A stretch of 64,000 bases of DNA from assembly GCA_023623175.1 (NCBI GenBank), contig JAMNXU010000021.1, positions 194,912-258,911 of the forward strand, read 5' to 3'. The DNA comes from Bacillota bacterium. GTDB lineage: Bacteria > Bacillota > Clostridia > Acetivibrionales > JAMNXU01. Positions 1 to 9,039 of this stretch are shown piece after piece (the first letter of the stretch is position 1; every line of letters starts with the position of its first letter). The notes under the pieces are model-generated. The model worked only from the letters and a program-made list of their open reading frames with translations, had not been told where the DNA came from and did no database searches. Made by a program: the position numbers and the translations under genes.

Positions 1-2
1 AA

Positions 3-890
3 TTTTACAGGCACGGCGATTCCATGGCCCAGGGCGCGCGGAGAACCCTGGAGCATGGGCTTGACACCCGGGAGAAGTGGGAATTTCTCAAAAGCCATTT
101 CCGGGATGACGAACCCCTGAGATTCCCCAGCCACTGGGATGACTCGAGACCGCCTCTATACCTTTTCTGGCCCACCCAGGGTCCGACTCCCTACCACGTA
201 ATAAACCGGGAGCCCTGGGAGCAGCAGGTTAAAAGGTGGAAAAACCGTGATTACAGGCTCGAAATAGAAGGACCCAGCATAGGAATGATAAAGGAAGTAA
301 TGGGCCTTGAGAATTTCTGCTACATGCTTTATGACGATTTTGAAATGCTCGGGGAAATCGTTGAAACACGCGCTGTCCTCGCCGAAAGCGTTATAAATAA
401 AATGTCTGAAGAAATAGACTTTGATGTATTGCACTTCTGGGAGGATCTTGCCTTCAACAATGGTCCGCTTATCTCTCCGCAGCATCTCGAAAAACTGGCA
501 GGTCCCATGTACAGGCGACTGGCTGACCTGTTCCGTTCAAAAGGCGGCAGGATAGTGTCAGTAGACTCCGACGGAGACATTTGGGAGCTGATACCCGTGT
601 GGATCAGGAACGGCATTAACCATATATGGCCAATGGAATACAAGGCGGGCATGGATGTTGTCAGGGTCCGCGCCGAGTTCGGGCACTCCTTCAGCATGAG
701 GGGAGGTATAAACAAATATGCGCTCCTGGAAGGGAAAGATGCCATAGACCGCGAACTTGACCGCATAGCCCCGGTAGTCCAGGACGGGGGATATATCCCG
801 ATGCTGGACCACCATGTCCCTGAAGGCGTGACCTTTGATAACTTCTGCTACTACATAGAAAAGAAAAAAGAACTCCTGGGCTGCCCGTGA
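3..890 (+). CDS. URO-D superfamily protein, 5' end outside window
   Basis: The frame is open to the left edge (residues before the first Met read FYRHGDS), so the true start lies outside the window; the visible part is about 295 residues. The beta-barrel pattern, the VDSDGD turn, the SMRGGINKYAL strand and the DHHVPEGVTFDNF C-terminal motif match the uroporphyrinogen decarboxylase/MtaA-CmuA superfamily. The HxCx(n)C zinc motif of methylcobalamin:CoM methyltransferases is not visible, so haem synthesis or MtaA activity should not be assumed. A second superfamily member follows 88 bases downstream on the same strand, which suggests one transcription unit. The substrate is unknown. Certain as a gene, fairly sure of the family. 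Confidence 0.8.
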   Translation, partial: FYRHGDSMAQGARRTLEHGLDTREKWEFLKSHFRDDEPLRFPSHWDDSRPPLYLFWPTQGPTPYHVINREPWEQQVKRWKNRDYRLEIEGPSIGMIKEVMGLENFCYMLYDDFEMLGEIVETRAVLAESVINKMSEEIDFDVLHFWEDLAFNNGPLISPQHLEKLAGPMYRRLADLFRSKGGRIVSVDSDGDIWELIPVWIRNGINHIWPMEYKAGMDVVRVRAEFGHSFSMRGGINKYALLEGKDAIDRELDRIAPVVQDGGYIPMLDHHVPEGVTFDNFCYYIEKKKELLGCP

Positions 891-978
891 CAACCGCTCC
901 GGATGTCTTCAGTCCCGACCCGCACGGACAAACAGCAAATAATCAACAAAAACAAACTTTAAGCCGGAGGTAGCAAAA

Positions 979-2076
979 ATGAAAGTTGACCTTGATGTCA
1001 AAAAATTCTGGGAAGTCAACGCGCAATGCTTCAAGCCCTTTTCCACCGACAAGCCGAGGGTGCCCATAAGCTTCTGGCTTGACGACCATTTTGTCCTGGA
1101 ATACATGAATCTGCCCTCAACGATCAGGTACTACAATGATCCTGATTACAGGAACGAAATCAACAAGAAGTTCAACGACGAGATCGAGCCGATACTCGGA
1201 AAAAGGTTCCAGTCCGAAGACTATAACCCCGCAATACAGCCCAACCGGTTCGAGGTGATAATGGGTTCCTACTGGGCTATTTCAGAAGGCGCGACTCCCT
1301 GGCTTGAATCCACCGTGGAAAGTATCGAGGACGTTAAAAAGCTGATTAAAAAATATGAAACCATGGATATGCGCAGCGTAATTTATCCCGAAGGCTGGCA
1401 TGAAGCAAAAGAAAAATATGAAAAGGAAACGGGCAAAAAACTCCGCCTGGGGGGTACGGGCTCGCGCGGTCCGGCCACCATGGCCACGAGCATCCTGGGA
1501 ACCGTGAACACATGCATGTTCATTATGGACGAACCGGAAATAATGGACGAATTTTTCAAGCTGCTGTGCGAAAGGCTCATCGAATACCACCATATATTAA
1601 TGGAAGACACGGGCAATGAAAAAAGAAACAGGTATTCATTAACAGATGACAACTGCTACCTGTTCTCTCCCGCATTGTACGAAAGATTCTGCGCACCCTT
1701 CCTTGCCAGGCTGTTCGAGGAGTTCGCCAATGAACCCGGGTATGTCAGGCACCAGCATTCCGACAGCGACATGGGACACCTGATGGAAATACTCAGTGAT
1801 CTCGGAGTAAATGAAGTAAACCTGGGCCCCAACATCCATCCGCTTGAGATAAGGAAGAAAATGCCCAGGGCGGTTATATACGGGCAAATGCCTCCATTTG
1901 TCCTGAGAAACGGAACCCATGAAGAAATAATAGAAATTGTCAAGAGAGATATTGACTGCCTTGCAGGCGACGGCGGCCTGGTCGAATGCACGGCGGGCAG
2001 CGTTGCCGGCGGGACGCCGCTTGAAAACATTCTTGTCTACATGTGGGCCGTGCAGGAATACGGCAAATACCGCTAA
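979..2076 (+). CDS. URO-D superfamily (methyltransferase-like) protein
   Basis: A 365-residue protein starting at ATG with GGAGGT at 966-971. It is a typical-length URO-D/MtaA-like TIM barrel. Near the C-terminal half it carries RHQHSDSD followed later by GLVECTAGSVAGGTPLEN; the His/Cys spacing resembles the metal-binding region of corrinoid-linked methyltransferases but is not the exact HxCx(n)C motif. Such proteins often act with corrinoid proteins in methyl-group transfer, but no corrinoid protein is encoded nearby, so the reaction is unknown. It follows another URO-D gene and ends at a strong hairpin-T terminator. Family assignment good, function open. Confidence 0.85.
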   Translation: MKVDLDVKKFWEVNAQCFKPFSTDKPRVPISFWLDDHFVLEYMNLPSTIRYYNDPDYRNEINKKFNDEIEPILGKRFQSEDYNPAIQPNRFEVIMGSYWAISEGATPWLESTVESIEDVKKLIKKYETMDMRSVIYPEGWHEAKEKYEKETGKKLRLGGTGSRGPATMATSILGTVNTCMFIMDEPEIMDEFFKLLCERLIEYHHILMEDTGNEKRNRYSLTDDNCYLFSPALYERFCAPFLARLFEEFANEPGYVRHQHSDSDMGHLMEILSDLGVNEVNLGPNIHPLEIRKKMPRAVIYGQMPPFVLRNGTHEEIIEIVKRDIDCLAGDGGLVECTAGSVAGGTPLENILVYMWAVQEYGKYR

Positions 2077-2100
2077 ACAGGTCAAGATGACAGGTTATAG

Positions 2101-2129
2101 AACAGCCCCCGGCGGCTGTTTTTTTTTTC
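2101..2129 (+). terminator. Rho-independent terminator after URO-D pair
   Basis: Stem AACAGCC (2101-2107) pairs with GGCTGTT (2114-2120) around a six-base loop and runs into about ten T residues. It lies 24 bases after the stop of the second URO-D gene. The rest of the 315-base gap up to 2391 shows only the leader of the next gene. Confidence 0.9.
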
Positions 2130-2391
2130 GCCTTTTTCATGCTGTCGCCTGTTATCGCTGTCAGCGCATAACTTACCATGTAATAACTTACTATCTTCGT
2201 TTTTGCCCGCGTTTCGCATTTTCCTCTGAATTTGTTTCCCCTGTTCTGAAACAGCTTCCGGCCTTTACATTGCCTGCATTCCGGGAAATGAAACCTTAAT
2301 GATTTAATCAATGCATTTTTCTTTTCGATTATTGAAAGAATAATAACCGCTCCCAATTCTCCTAAGAATATGAAAAGCGAGGTAATTCCAA

Positions 2392-3270
2392 ATGTTCCGG
2401 TTCCCCTGCTGGAAAAAAGCAAGGCAGGCGTGCAGGCTGCTTGCCTTGATTTTACTGTTTTTTACGCTGTTTATCTCTTGCCTTTATTTAACACAGGAAC
2501 ATTTGCTTTTTGGCAAAAGGTCAATTACAGCCGCAAGAGTAGCTCTTATAAGGTCAACCTATTCCAATGCGGAAGAAATTGTTTTCAGGACACCGGACAA
2601 TGTGGTCCTGCACGGATGGACAATTGCAGCGGAATCTGAAAAATCACCCCTTTTTATATATTTTGGCGGAAACAGCAATCTTGCGTCGGAGGTTTTGAAT
2701 TTCTCCGAATACCTCGACGGATGGACCCTTGTGGCCGTTGATTACAGGGGCTATGGCCTCAGCGAGGGAAAGCCCGACGAAAAAAAGCTGTATGAAGACG
2801 CGCTGCTGATTTATGACGAAACAACAAGCAAACCAAATATAGACAAAGACAGGGTTGTAATCATGGGTTACAGCCTCGGTTCCGCCATAGCAACCTATGT
2901 TGCTTCAAAACGCCCTGTTAACGGGGTTATTCTTGCAGCTCCCTTTGACAGCATTTCGAATCTTGTCAGGAACTACATACCGCTGAAAATCATAGAACTG
3001 CTTGTAAAGCATAAATTCGATTCTTTGTCCAGGGCTCCTTCGATATCAGTTCCGTGCCTTGTTCTTGCAGCAGGAAAAGACGCAGTTGTACCGGGCAAGA
3101 ATACAATGAATCTCGTAAAACACTGGAAAGGAGAAACCAGGCTTTGCCTTTTGAAAAATGAAACCCACAGAAGCCTTATAAAAGACTCAAAAAGCTGGAG
3201 CGCCGTAAGGCAATTTCTGTTGTCCCTGCCTGAAAAAAAGATCGGAACAGCGGGCACGGTAAAATATTGA
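2392..3270 (+). CDS. Membrane-anchored alpha/beta hydrolase
   Basis: A 292-residue protein starting at ATG with GCGAGGT at 2378-2383. Residues about 13-33 form one hydrophobic helix after a basic start, so the catalytic domain is probably held outside the membrane. It has the alpha/beta hydrolase nucleophile elbow GYSLGS, an oxyanion-type YFGGNSN region, a GKDAVVPG acid region and a late His in ETHRSL, giving a plausible Ser-Asp-His triad. It resembles BEM46/FrsA-like serine aminopeptidase_S33 hydrolases. The substrate is not predictable. It appears to be a single-gene unit. Confidence 0.85.
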   Translation: MFRFPCWKKARQACRLLALILLFFTLFISCLYLTQEHLLFGKRSITAARVALIRSTYSNAEEIVFRTPDNVVLHGWTIAAESEKSPLFIYFGGNSNLASEVLNFSEYLDGWTLVAVDYRGYGLSEGKPDEKKLYEDALLIYDETTSKPNIDKDRVVIMGYSLGSAIATYVASKRPVNGVILAAPFDSISNLVRNYIPLKIIELLVKHKFDSLSRAPSISVPCLVLAAGKDAVVPGKNTMNLVKHWKGETRLCLLKNETHRSLIKDSKSWSAVRQFLLSLPEKKIGTAGTVKY

Positions 3271-3425
3271 GAACTTGAAACTGCCGGTTTTATTGCTATT
3301 CAACCCGGCTTTTGATATTATAAAGATAATTGGCGCAATATTTAGTATCGGTTTGCAGAACCGGCATCGTTATTCCCAGTCAGTTTGCTTAATTACAGGG
3401 CCTATCCGGTGCATATGAGGGTACG

Positions 3426-4535
3426 GTGGAGAGAGCTATGTGGTTCAGCCATAAATTTTTCAAATACGCTACGGCAATCATATTAACCCTTCTAATTATA
3501 TATTTGCTGGGAAAAATCGAGTTCTTTCTCTCCCCTTTTTACAGATTTGTACGTACCATTTCGGGCCCCCTCGTGGCTACCGGCATTGCCTATTATATCC
3601 TTCGTCCCGCGGTGCATTTCCTCGACAGGTTCCGCCTGCCCAGGGCATTGTCTATACTCATCACGTATGCCGTTGTATTGACGCTGATAATCCTGTTCAG
3701 CTCTTTTGCCGGTTCAATACTGAGCCAGCAGCTGGCTTCACTGCTGAAGGAACTGCCCGGCATAATCAGGATTGCCCAGGATATGGCGCTGGAAATAATC
3801 AATGAGCCAGCCTTCCATGATCTGCCCTACCAGGACGTCATTAATCAGAAAGTCATGGAAATACTTAGCAATTTAACGCAAAATCTTACGAAGCTGATTA
3901 TAGGTATAATCACAAAGGTTACAAACATCGGAACCACGATGCTGCTTGTTCCATTTATTTTATTCTATTTCCTGAAGGACGACAGAAAAATTGTTCTGAA
4001 CTTTCTTCAATACATTCCTAAAAAGCGCCTGGCCAATGTCAAGAAGGTGTTCAGCGACATAGATACGGCACTGTCGTCGTACATAGTAGGCCAGATGCTT
4101 GTGGCGTTGTTCATAGGCGTCATGATGTTTGCAGGTTACATGCTCATCGGGTTGAAATACGCGCTTATACTTGCAATATTTGCAATGATCACAAGCCTGA
4201 TCCCTTATTTTGGGCCCTGGATAGGCGTGTTGCCGGCCATTTTCGTCGGGCTCGCCACCAATCCCCTCATGGCGCTGAAGGCGTTAATTGTAATGCTCGT
4301 GGTGCAGCAGATCGACAACAACCTGATTTCTCCCTATGTAGTAGGGAGAAGGCTCGATATTCATCCGGTAACGGTAATGCTGCTGCTCCTGGGCGGTATC
4401 TCCATATATGGTTTTATAGGCCTTTTGTTGATAATACCTATATATGCCGCGCTGAGAGTGACGATAAAGAATCTCTATACCCTTTACATTTCAAAATTTG
4501 AAGAAAAACCACCGAAAAATACGACGACAGGCTGA
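3426..4535 (+). CDS. AI-2E family (UPF0118/YtvI-like) permease
   Basis: A 369-residue integral membrane protein with about eight hydrophobic segments and the conserved C-terminal block LLLLGGISIYGFIGLLLIIP of PF01594. Family members include AI-2 exporters, Na/H antiporters and the Bacillus sporulation protein YtvI; substrate specificity cannot be read. Start is ambiguous: GTG at 3426 preceded by GAGGG (3417-3421), or ATG at 3438 preceded by GGAGAG (3428-3433). The stop codon forms the first bases of the downstream hairpin. Family assignment is secure. Confidence 0.88.
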   Translation: MERAMWFSHKFFKYATAIILTLLIIYLLGKIEFFLSPFYRFVRTISGPLVATGIAYYILRPAVHFLDRFRLPRALSILITYAVVLTLIILFSSFAGSILSQQLASLLKELPGIIRIAQDMALEIINEPAFHDLPYQDVINQKVMEILSNLTQNLTKLIIGIITKVTNIGTTMLLVPFILFYFLKDDRKIVLNFLQYIPKKRLANVKKVFSDIDTALSSYIVGQMLVALFIGVMMFAGYMLIGLKYALILAIFAMITSLIPYFGPWIGVLPAIFVGLATNPLMALKALIVMLVVQQIDNNLISPYVVGRRLDIHPVTVMLLLLGGISIYGFIGLLLIIPIYAALRVTIKNLYTLYISKFEEKPPKNTTTG

Positions 4536-4585
4536 CAGGTACGCAGCCTGATTTCCATCCCGGCCGGGATAGCCTGTCAATTTTA
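4533..4585 (+). terminator. Composite hairpin terminator after AI-2E permease
   Basis: TGACAGG (4533-4539) pairs with CCTGTCA (4573-4579), followed by ATTTTA. Inside lies a perfect 14-base palindrome ATCCCGGCCGGGAT (4557-4570), so the structure is a hairpin within a hairpin. The T tract is short, so terminator strength is uncertain. Confidence 0.55.
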
Positions 4586-4590
4586 CCCAT

Positions 4591-4772
4591 TTAAAAATCC
4601 ACATCAAATGTCGCCATCATCATCAACAGCGGCACAAGTGCTTCCTGAGTCATCAAAGTTTGCTTATTTAATATTTAAGCTCTTCGACCAGCCCGGCACA
4701 TTCGGGACAGCGATGCTCCAAATACCATTTGACTGCAGAATTTGCTGCCAGGGCAATACCTAAACTGTTTTT
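4591..4772 (-). pseudogene. Decayed gene fragment, family unknown
   Basis: On the minus strand, a frame bounded by stops (4668-4772) reads protein-like sequence including SAVKWYLEHRCPECAGLVEE. After a frame change the sequence 4591-4667 continues with TLMTQEALVPLLMMMATFDV and ends at a stop. Neither piece has a good start or ribosome binding site. The same frame upstream of the in-frame TAG (4773-4775) also stays open toward 4991, overlapping the start of the germination operon in antisense. The pattern suggests the tail of a frameshifted gene; I do not recognise the family. It could be chance. Confidence 0.3.
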
Positions 4773-4953
4773 CTATTTCTCCCTATCGAATAGTGTTCGA
4801 TCTGCAATGTTATTTTTTGATTTTAATTTGCCAGTTTTTATCCTCCTGTGCGGACAGGGAACAGATGTAATGAGAGGAGCTTGTTTCTTGTAAACTTTAT
4901 TTGCGTATTCCATGACCAGATTACGGTTATACTGTAAAACAGGTGATAAAAAA

Positions 4954-6528
4954 ATGCCCGGAAAAACAAGCAAACAATACAAAAACGGCAATCAAAACAT
5001 CATCCATGATTATACGCAAATCAGCGCATCGGAGCCGATACCGGGAACAATAGAAGCTGTCAGTGCCAGGCTTGGCGAAATATTTTCCGACTGCTGCGAT
5101 TTTATAACCCGGGAAATTTCATGCGGAAGAAATGGCCAGATTAAAATACTGGTGGCATATATCAATGGTTTTGTGGACAAGAGGGTACTGAACCAGGATG
5201 TGATCCATCCGGTTCTTAACTTTTTGTCAGGTACGGAATTGCATGAAGGAAGCTGCATATATGAGCGGCTTAAAAAATGTGTGGTTATTAACAATGATAT
5301 TAAAGAAGCCGGTGACATGCAGCAGGCGGTTGAAGGAATCCTGTCCGGGGAAACCCTGCTTTTTATCGACGGCGAAAGCAAAGCACTGGTAATTGGAGTA
5401 AAAGATCCGCGGGGCCGCCAGGTGGAGGAACCCGATTCGGAGACGTCCATCAGGGGAGCAAGGGAAGGATTTGTTGAAAACCTGCTTACCAATACCACTC
5501 TCATTCGAAAAAGGATCAAAAACCCGAACCTGAAGCTGGAAATAATGCAGTTGGGAAAGCAGACAAAAACCGATGTTTGTATCTGCTATATTAAAGGAAT
5601 TGCCAATGAAAAAATCGTTCGGGAAGTAAAAGAAAGGCTCAGAAAAATAAAAACCGATGCCATTCTTGATAGCGGCATTATTGAGCAGTTCATTTCCGGT
5701 ACCCGCCTGTCCCTTTTCCCCACGGTGGGGAACAGCGAAAAATGCGACAAGCTGGCCGGAAAGCTGCTTGAGGGGCGTGTGGCCATATTGTGCGACGGCT
5801 CGCCCTACGTCCTTACGGTTCCCTTTCTTTTTATAGAATCCATACAAACCCCGGATGATTATTATGACCACGCCTATTTTGCAACCTTCATGCGCCTGCT
5901 GCGCCTGATGGCACTGATGGTATCAACCCTGCTGCCGGGCATGTATGTTGCGCTGGTCAGCTTTCATCATACGGTAATCCCGTTCAAACTGATGATTACA
6001 CTGGCAGCTTCACGGCAGGGAATCCCGTTTTCTCCTTTTATCGAAGCAATATTGATGATCATAGCCTTTGAGCTGCTCCGAGAGGCGGGTATCCGCATGC
6101 CAAGGCCCGTCGGCCAGGCGTTGAGCATTGTAGGGGCAATCGTGCTGGGTGAGGCATCGGTGGCGGCGGGAATTGCCAGCAACCTGATGGTGATAATCGT
6201 AGCCATCACAGCCATCTGCAGCTTCGTTGTCCCTCCGCTCATCAGGGCAACCATGCTGCTGCGCTTTGTATTCCTTGCTGCGGCCAATTTTTTTGGCTTC
6301 CTCGGAATTTCCTTTGTATCTGTGGTTGTTTTAATTCACCTTTGCAGGCTGCGTTCCTTTGGGGTTCCCTATATGGCGCCTTTTTCACCGCTAACGCTTT
6401 CCGACCTTAAGGACTCCTTAATAATGGTACCCATCTGGGCCATGCTGACAAGGCCAAAGATCCTCAGGCAGGAAAACGCCAGGGGTGCAAAAGGATCAAA
6501 GCGCCAGGAGCTGAAAACAAGACCATGA
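4954..6528 (+). CDS. Germinant receptor A subunit (GerA family)
   Basis: A 524-residue GerA/GerKA/GerBA-type protein (PF03323), a normal length. A soluble N-terminal half is followed by five or so membrane helices and a basic tail. I chose ATG 4954 because AGGTGAT at 4941-4947 is correctly spaced; the longer frame to 4912 has no site. Its stop overlaps the start of the C subunit (ATGATG at 6525). A subunits form, with B and C, the inner-membrane receptor of the dormant spore that senses nutrient germinants. Which paralogue (GerA, GerK or other) it represents cannot be told from sequence alone. Confidence 0.95.
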   Translation: MPGKTSKQYKNGNQNIIHDYTQISASEPIPGTIEAVSARLGEIFSDCCDFITREISCGRNGQIKILVAYINGFVDKRVLNQDVIHPVLNFLSGTELHEGSCIYERLKKCVVINNDIKEAGDMQQAVEGILSGETLLFIDGESKALVIGVKDPRGRQVEEPDSETSIRGAREGFVENLLTNTTLIRKRIKNPNLKLEIMQLGKQTKTDVCICYIKGIANEKIVREVKERLRKIKTDAILDSGIIEQFISGTRLSLFPTVGNSEKCDKLAGKLLEGRVAILCDGSPYVLTVPFLFIESIQTPDDYYDHAYFATFMRLLRLMALMVSTLLPGMYVALVSFHHTVIPFKLMITLAASRQGIPFSPFIEAILMIIAFELLREAGIRMPRPVGQALSIVGAIVLGEASVAAGIASNLMVIIVAITAICSFVVPPLIRATMLLRFVFLAAANFFGFLGISFVSVVVLIHLCRLRSFGVPYMAPFSPLTLSDLKDSLIMVPIWAMLTRPKILRQENARGAKGSKRQELKTRP

Positions 6529-7706
6529 TGCACAGAAAGGGTAAGAAAAGAACCGGAATAAAACTAACTGCATTTTTGCTTGTGCTTCCTTTGCTGTTGA
6601 CCGGCTGCTGGAACAACAGGGACCTGAATGAAATAAATATTGTAGCGGGTATGGGAGTAGAACGGACCGAAGGCGGTAAAATTCTTCTAACCGTCCAGGT
6701 GGTGGAGCCTGCCGCGATCCAGTCCACATCTTCCGGAAAGGGAAAAGGCGGAAGTTCGCAGCCAAAGCCCGTGTTTGTCGAGTCTTGTGAAGGCGAAACA
6801 GTTTTCGAGGCTGTAAGGGGTATGCTGTCCGTTATTGACAAAAAGCTGTTTTTGAGCACGGCCCAGATACTGATTATTGGAGAAAATCTTTCCCGTGATG
6901 GTATTGGGGAAATCCTGGACTTTTTTCAGAGAGACCATGAAATTGACTACTCAATGGAAGTTCTTGTGGCCAATGGCGCAACCCCCCGGGAAATCCTTGA
7001 AGTGGAAACTGATATGGATGCCATACCCGCCGTGTATATAAAAGGAACGGTAGAAAACACCATTTCACGCGGAACAGTGAAAAAAACCATGCTCATTGAC
7101 TTGATTAAAGATATGGGCAGCCGCGGCAGGCAACTTGCCATAGGGCAAATATCAAAAACGGGAGAAAATGAAATCAGAACGGAAGGCACCGCAGTTTTCA
7201 AAAATGGTAAGCTGGTGGGATGGCTGGGTCCATATGAAACACGGGGATACCTGTTTGCCACAAATAAAGTGAAAAGCGCTATCGTGAATGTTCCTGCAGA
7301 TAAAGGCAAAATAGCCATGGAAATAATGAGGTCAAAAGGGAAAATCAATGTAACGTTTAAAAACGGTAAACCGGCCGCGCTCACAGTCAAGGTGAAGGTT
7401 TACGCTAACGTGGGAGGATACGAGGGAAGGGGCAAACTGGATCCGGACCACCTGATTAAACTTGAGCAATCCCTCGCGGAGGAAGTAAAAAAAGAAATCC
7501 TGATGGCACTGGAAAAAAGCCAGAAACAATATTCCAGCGACATATTCGGTTTCGGGACAAATGTGCATAAATACCACCCAATGTACTGGAAGAATGCTGA
7601 AAAAAACTGGGATGTTATTTTCAGCATGCTTCCGGCGGACGTCCGGGTGGATGCAAGAATAATGCGTACAGGTATTAGCAAAAGTCCGGTAAAAAAGGAT
7701 GAATGA
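6525..7706 (+). CDS. Germinant receptor C subunit, Ger(x)C lipoprotein
   Basis: A 393-residue protein with a lipoprotein signal: basic start, hydrophobic run and lipobox LLTGC followed by WNNRDLNEI, a hallmark of the Ger(x)C family (PF05504). It should be lipidated and sit on the outer face of the spore inner membrane with the A and B subunits. ATG 6525 overlaps the stop of the A gene by four bases, indicating translational coupling; ATG 6528 is an alternative. It overlaps the next small gene by eight bases. Confidence 0.95.
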   Translation: MMHRKGKKRTGIKLTAFLLVLPLLLTGCWNNRDLNEINIVAGMGVERTEGGKILLTVQVVEPAAIQSTSSGKGKGGSSQPKPVFVESCEGETVFEAVRGMLSVIDKKLFLSTAQILIIGENLSRDGIGEILDFFQRDHEIDYSMEVLVANGATPREILEVETDMDAIPAVYIKGTVENTISRGTVKKTMLIDLIKDMGSRGRQLAIGQISKTGENEIRTEGTAVFKNGKLVGWLGPYETRGYLFATNKVKSAIVNVPADKGKIAMEIMRSKGKINVTFKNGKPAALTVKVKVYANVGGYEGRGKLDPDHLIKLEQSLAEEVKKEILMALEKSQKQYSSDIFGFGTNVHKYHPMYWKNAEKNWDVIFSMLPADVRVDARIMRTGISKSPVKKDE

Positions 7707-7923
7707 AACAATGGCAATTGTCCTGGCAGTGTTTGCTGTTCTGATTTTTTATGATTTAAAAGAGTTTATACGAAAAAAGGAACCGGCGAGAGTATTTGTA
7801 ATATACTTTTTGTTCATGGCAGCAAGCCTGGCAGTCAGCCTGCTTCTGGCAGCGGGGAGAAGACCTTCGAGCCCTGCCCAGTGGATAGAAGCATTATTAA
7901 AAATGATTGGAGTTATGCAGTAA
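7699..7923 (+). CDS. Small two-helix germinant receptor D-type subunit
   Basis: A 74-residue protein with two hydrophobic segments (about residues 5-19 and 32-51) separated by a charged loop, encoded between the C and B receptor genes and overlapping both. Small two-helix D subunits such as GerKD and GerUD are known to accompany GerA-family operons in Bacillus and to modulate germination. Size, topology and position support the same role here. Sequence identity to those proteins was not tested. It is a real gene judging by overlap with both neighbours. Confidence 0.75.
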   Translation: MNETMAIVLAVFAVLIFYDLKEFIRKKEPARVFVIYFLFMAASLAVSLLLAAGRRPSSPAQWIEALLKMIGVMQ

Positions 7924-9011
7924 TGGAAAAAGAAAAAATATCAGGCATCCAACTGTTTCTGCTTTTACTGGGTTTTCTTTTTGGAAGTACCGTGATATTG
8001 GGTCCAGCTATGGGAGCAAAAAACGATGCCTGGCTGGCCATTATCCTTGGAGGAGCAACGGGCGTCCTGCTGATGCAGGTTTATGTGGCTATATCATTGC
8101 TGAACCCATCAAAAGCCCTGGTTGATATTTTAAGGGAAAAGATGGGGAAAGTTGCCGGCAATATTATTGCCATCCTGTATATATGGTATTTCATCCACCT
8201 GGCTTCGCTGGTGCTCAGGGATTTCGGCGAGTTCATCTGCACGGTGACTTTTCCCGAGACTCCCATGGTTGTAGTGATAGCTATTTTTGCGTTTATCCTG
8301 GTTTATGCAGTAAACAGCGGTATAGAAGTGTTGGGAAGGTTAGGCGAGCTGTTGGTGCCCATAATACCTTTGGTTACCCTTATTATCTCCCTGTCGATTA
8401 TCACTGTCCGTGATTTCACAGCTTTCCTTCCTGTCCTGGAAAACGGCATGTCTCCTGTGCTCAAAGCTGCTTTTAACTTTGTAACCTTTCCGTTTGGAGA
8501 AACCATTGCTTTTCTTATGCTGTTTCCTCATTTAAACAAAAAGGATAAGCTGAAAAACGTTGTGTTTTTATCGGCAGTAACTTCGACAATAGTTGTGATT
8601 ATAGTTTTTTTCAGAGATATAATCGTTCTCGGAAGCGACTTGATGAGCCGTTCCACTTTTACTCCTCACTTGTCATCACTGCTTATACCGGGTCTTAACA
8701 TAGAACCGCTCATAGACATAAACCTGTTGATTGGCGGCGGAATAAAAATCTCGGTTTGCATTTACGCGGCCGCAAGAGCCTTAAGCCAGATTACAGGAAT
8801 TGATGACTACAGGAAACTGACCGGGGCAATCGCCACTTTTTGTGTCGTACTTTCAATATGGGGATTTGGAAATGTACTTGAGCTGTTCATCTGGTCTGAA
8901 AAAGTCTGGCCTTACTATTCCTTTCCCTTCCAGATCGCAATTCCACTTCTGCTGCTCCTGTTATCTTTGATTAAAAAAGGCAAGTCTCCCAATGCAGGTA
9001 CAAAAAAATGA
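7923..9011 (+). CDS. Germinant receptor B subunit, spore permease
   Basis: A 362-residue, about ten-helix membrane protein of the endospore germination permease family (GerAB/GerKB, PF03845, APC superfamily). It starts at the ATG that shares bases with the preceding TAA (TAATG at 7921-7925), with GGAG at 7909-7912; the longer frame from 7881 would run through the D gene and is less likely. B subunits are thought to bind the amino-acid germinant. It is the last gene of the A-C-D-B operon and converges on the minus-strand gene ending at 9040. Confidence 0.95.
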   Translation: MEKEKISGIQLFLLLLGFLFGSTVILGPAMGAKNDAWLAIILGGATGVLLMQVYVAISLLNPSKALVDILREKMGKVAGNIIAILYIWYFIHLASLVLRDFGEFICTVTFPETPMVVVIAIFAFILVYAVNSGIEVLGRLGELLVPIIPLVTLIISLSIITVRDFTAFLPVLENGMSPVLKAAFNFVTFPFGETIAFLMLFPHLNKKDKLKNVVFLSAVTSTIVVIIVFFRDIIVLGSDLMSRSTFTPHLSSLLIPGLNIEPLIDINLLIGGGIKISVCIYAAARALSQITGIDDYRKLTGAIATFCVVLSIWGFGNVLELFIWSEKVWPYYSFPFQIAIPLLLLLLSLIKKGKSPNAGTKK

Positions 9012-9039
9012 ATTTTGAAGAAGCAAAACCTGCTTAAAT

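Noticed and set aside
4780-4802. LexA/SOS-box-like inverted repeat CGAATAGTGTTCG
   Set aside because: Spacing is one base shorter than the CGAAC-N4-GTTCG consensus and no SOS gene follows.
4895-4940. Sigma-G-type promoter for the germination operon
   Set aside because: GCGTA and TATACTG are present but 20 bases apart, outside the expected 17-18; not convincing.
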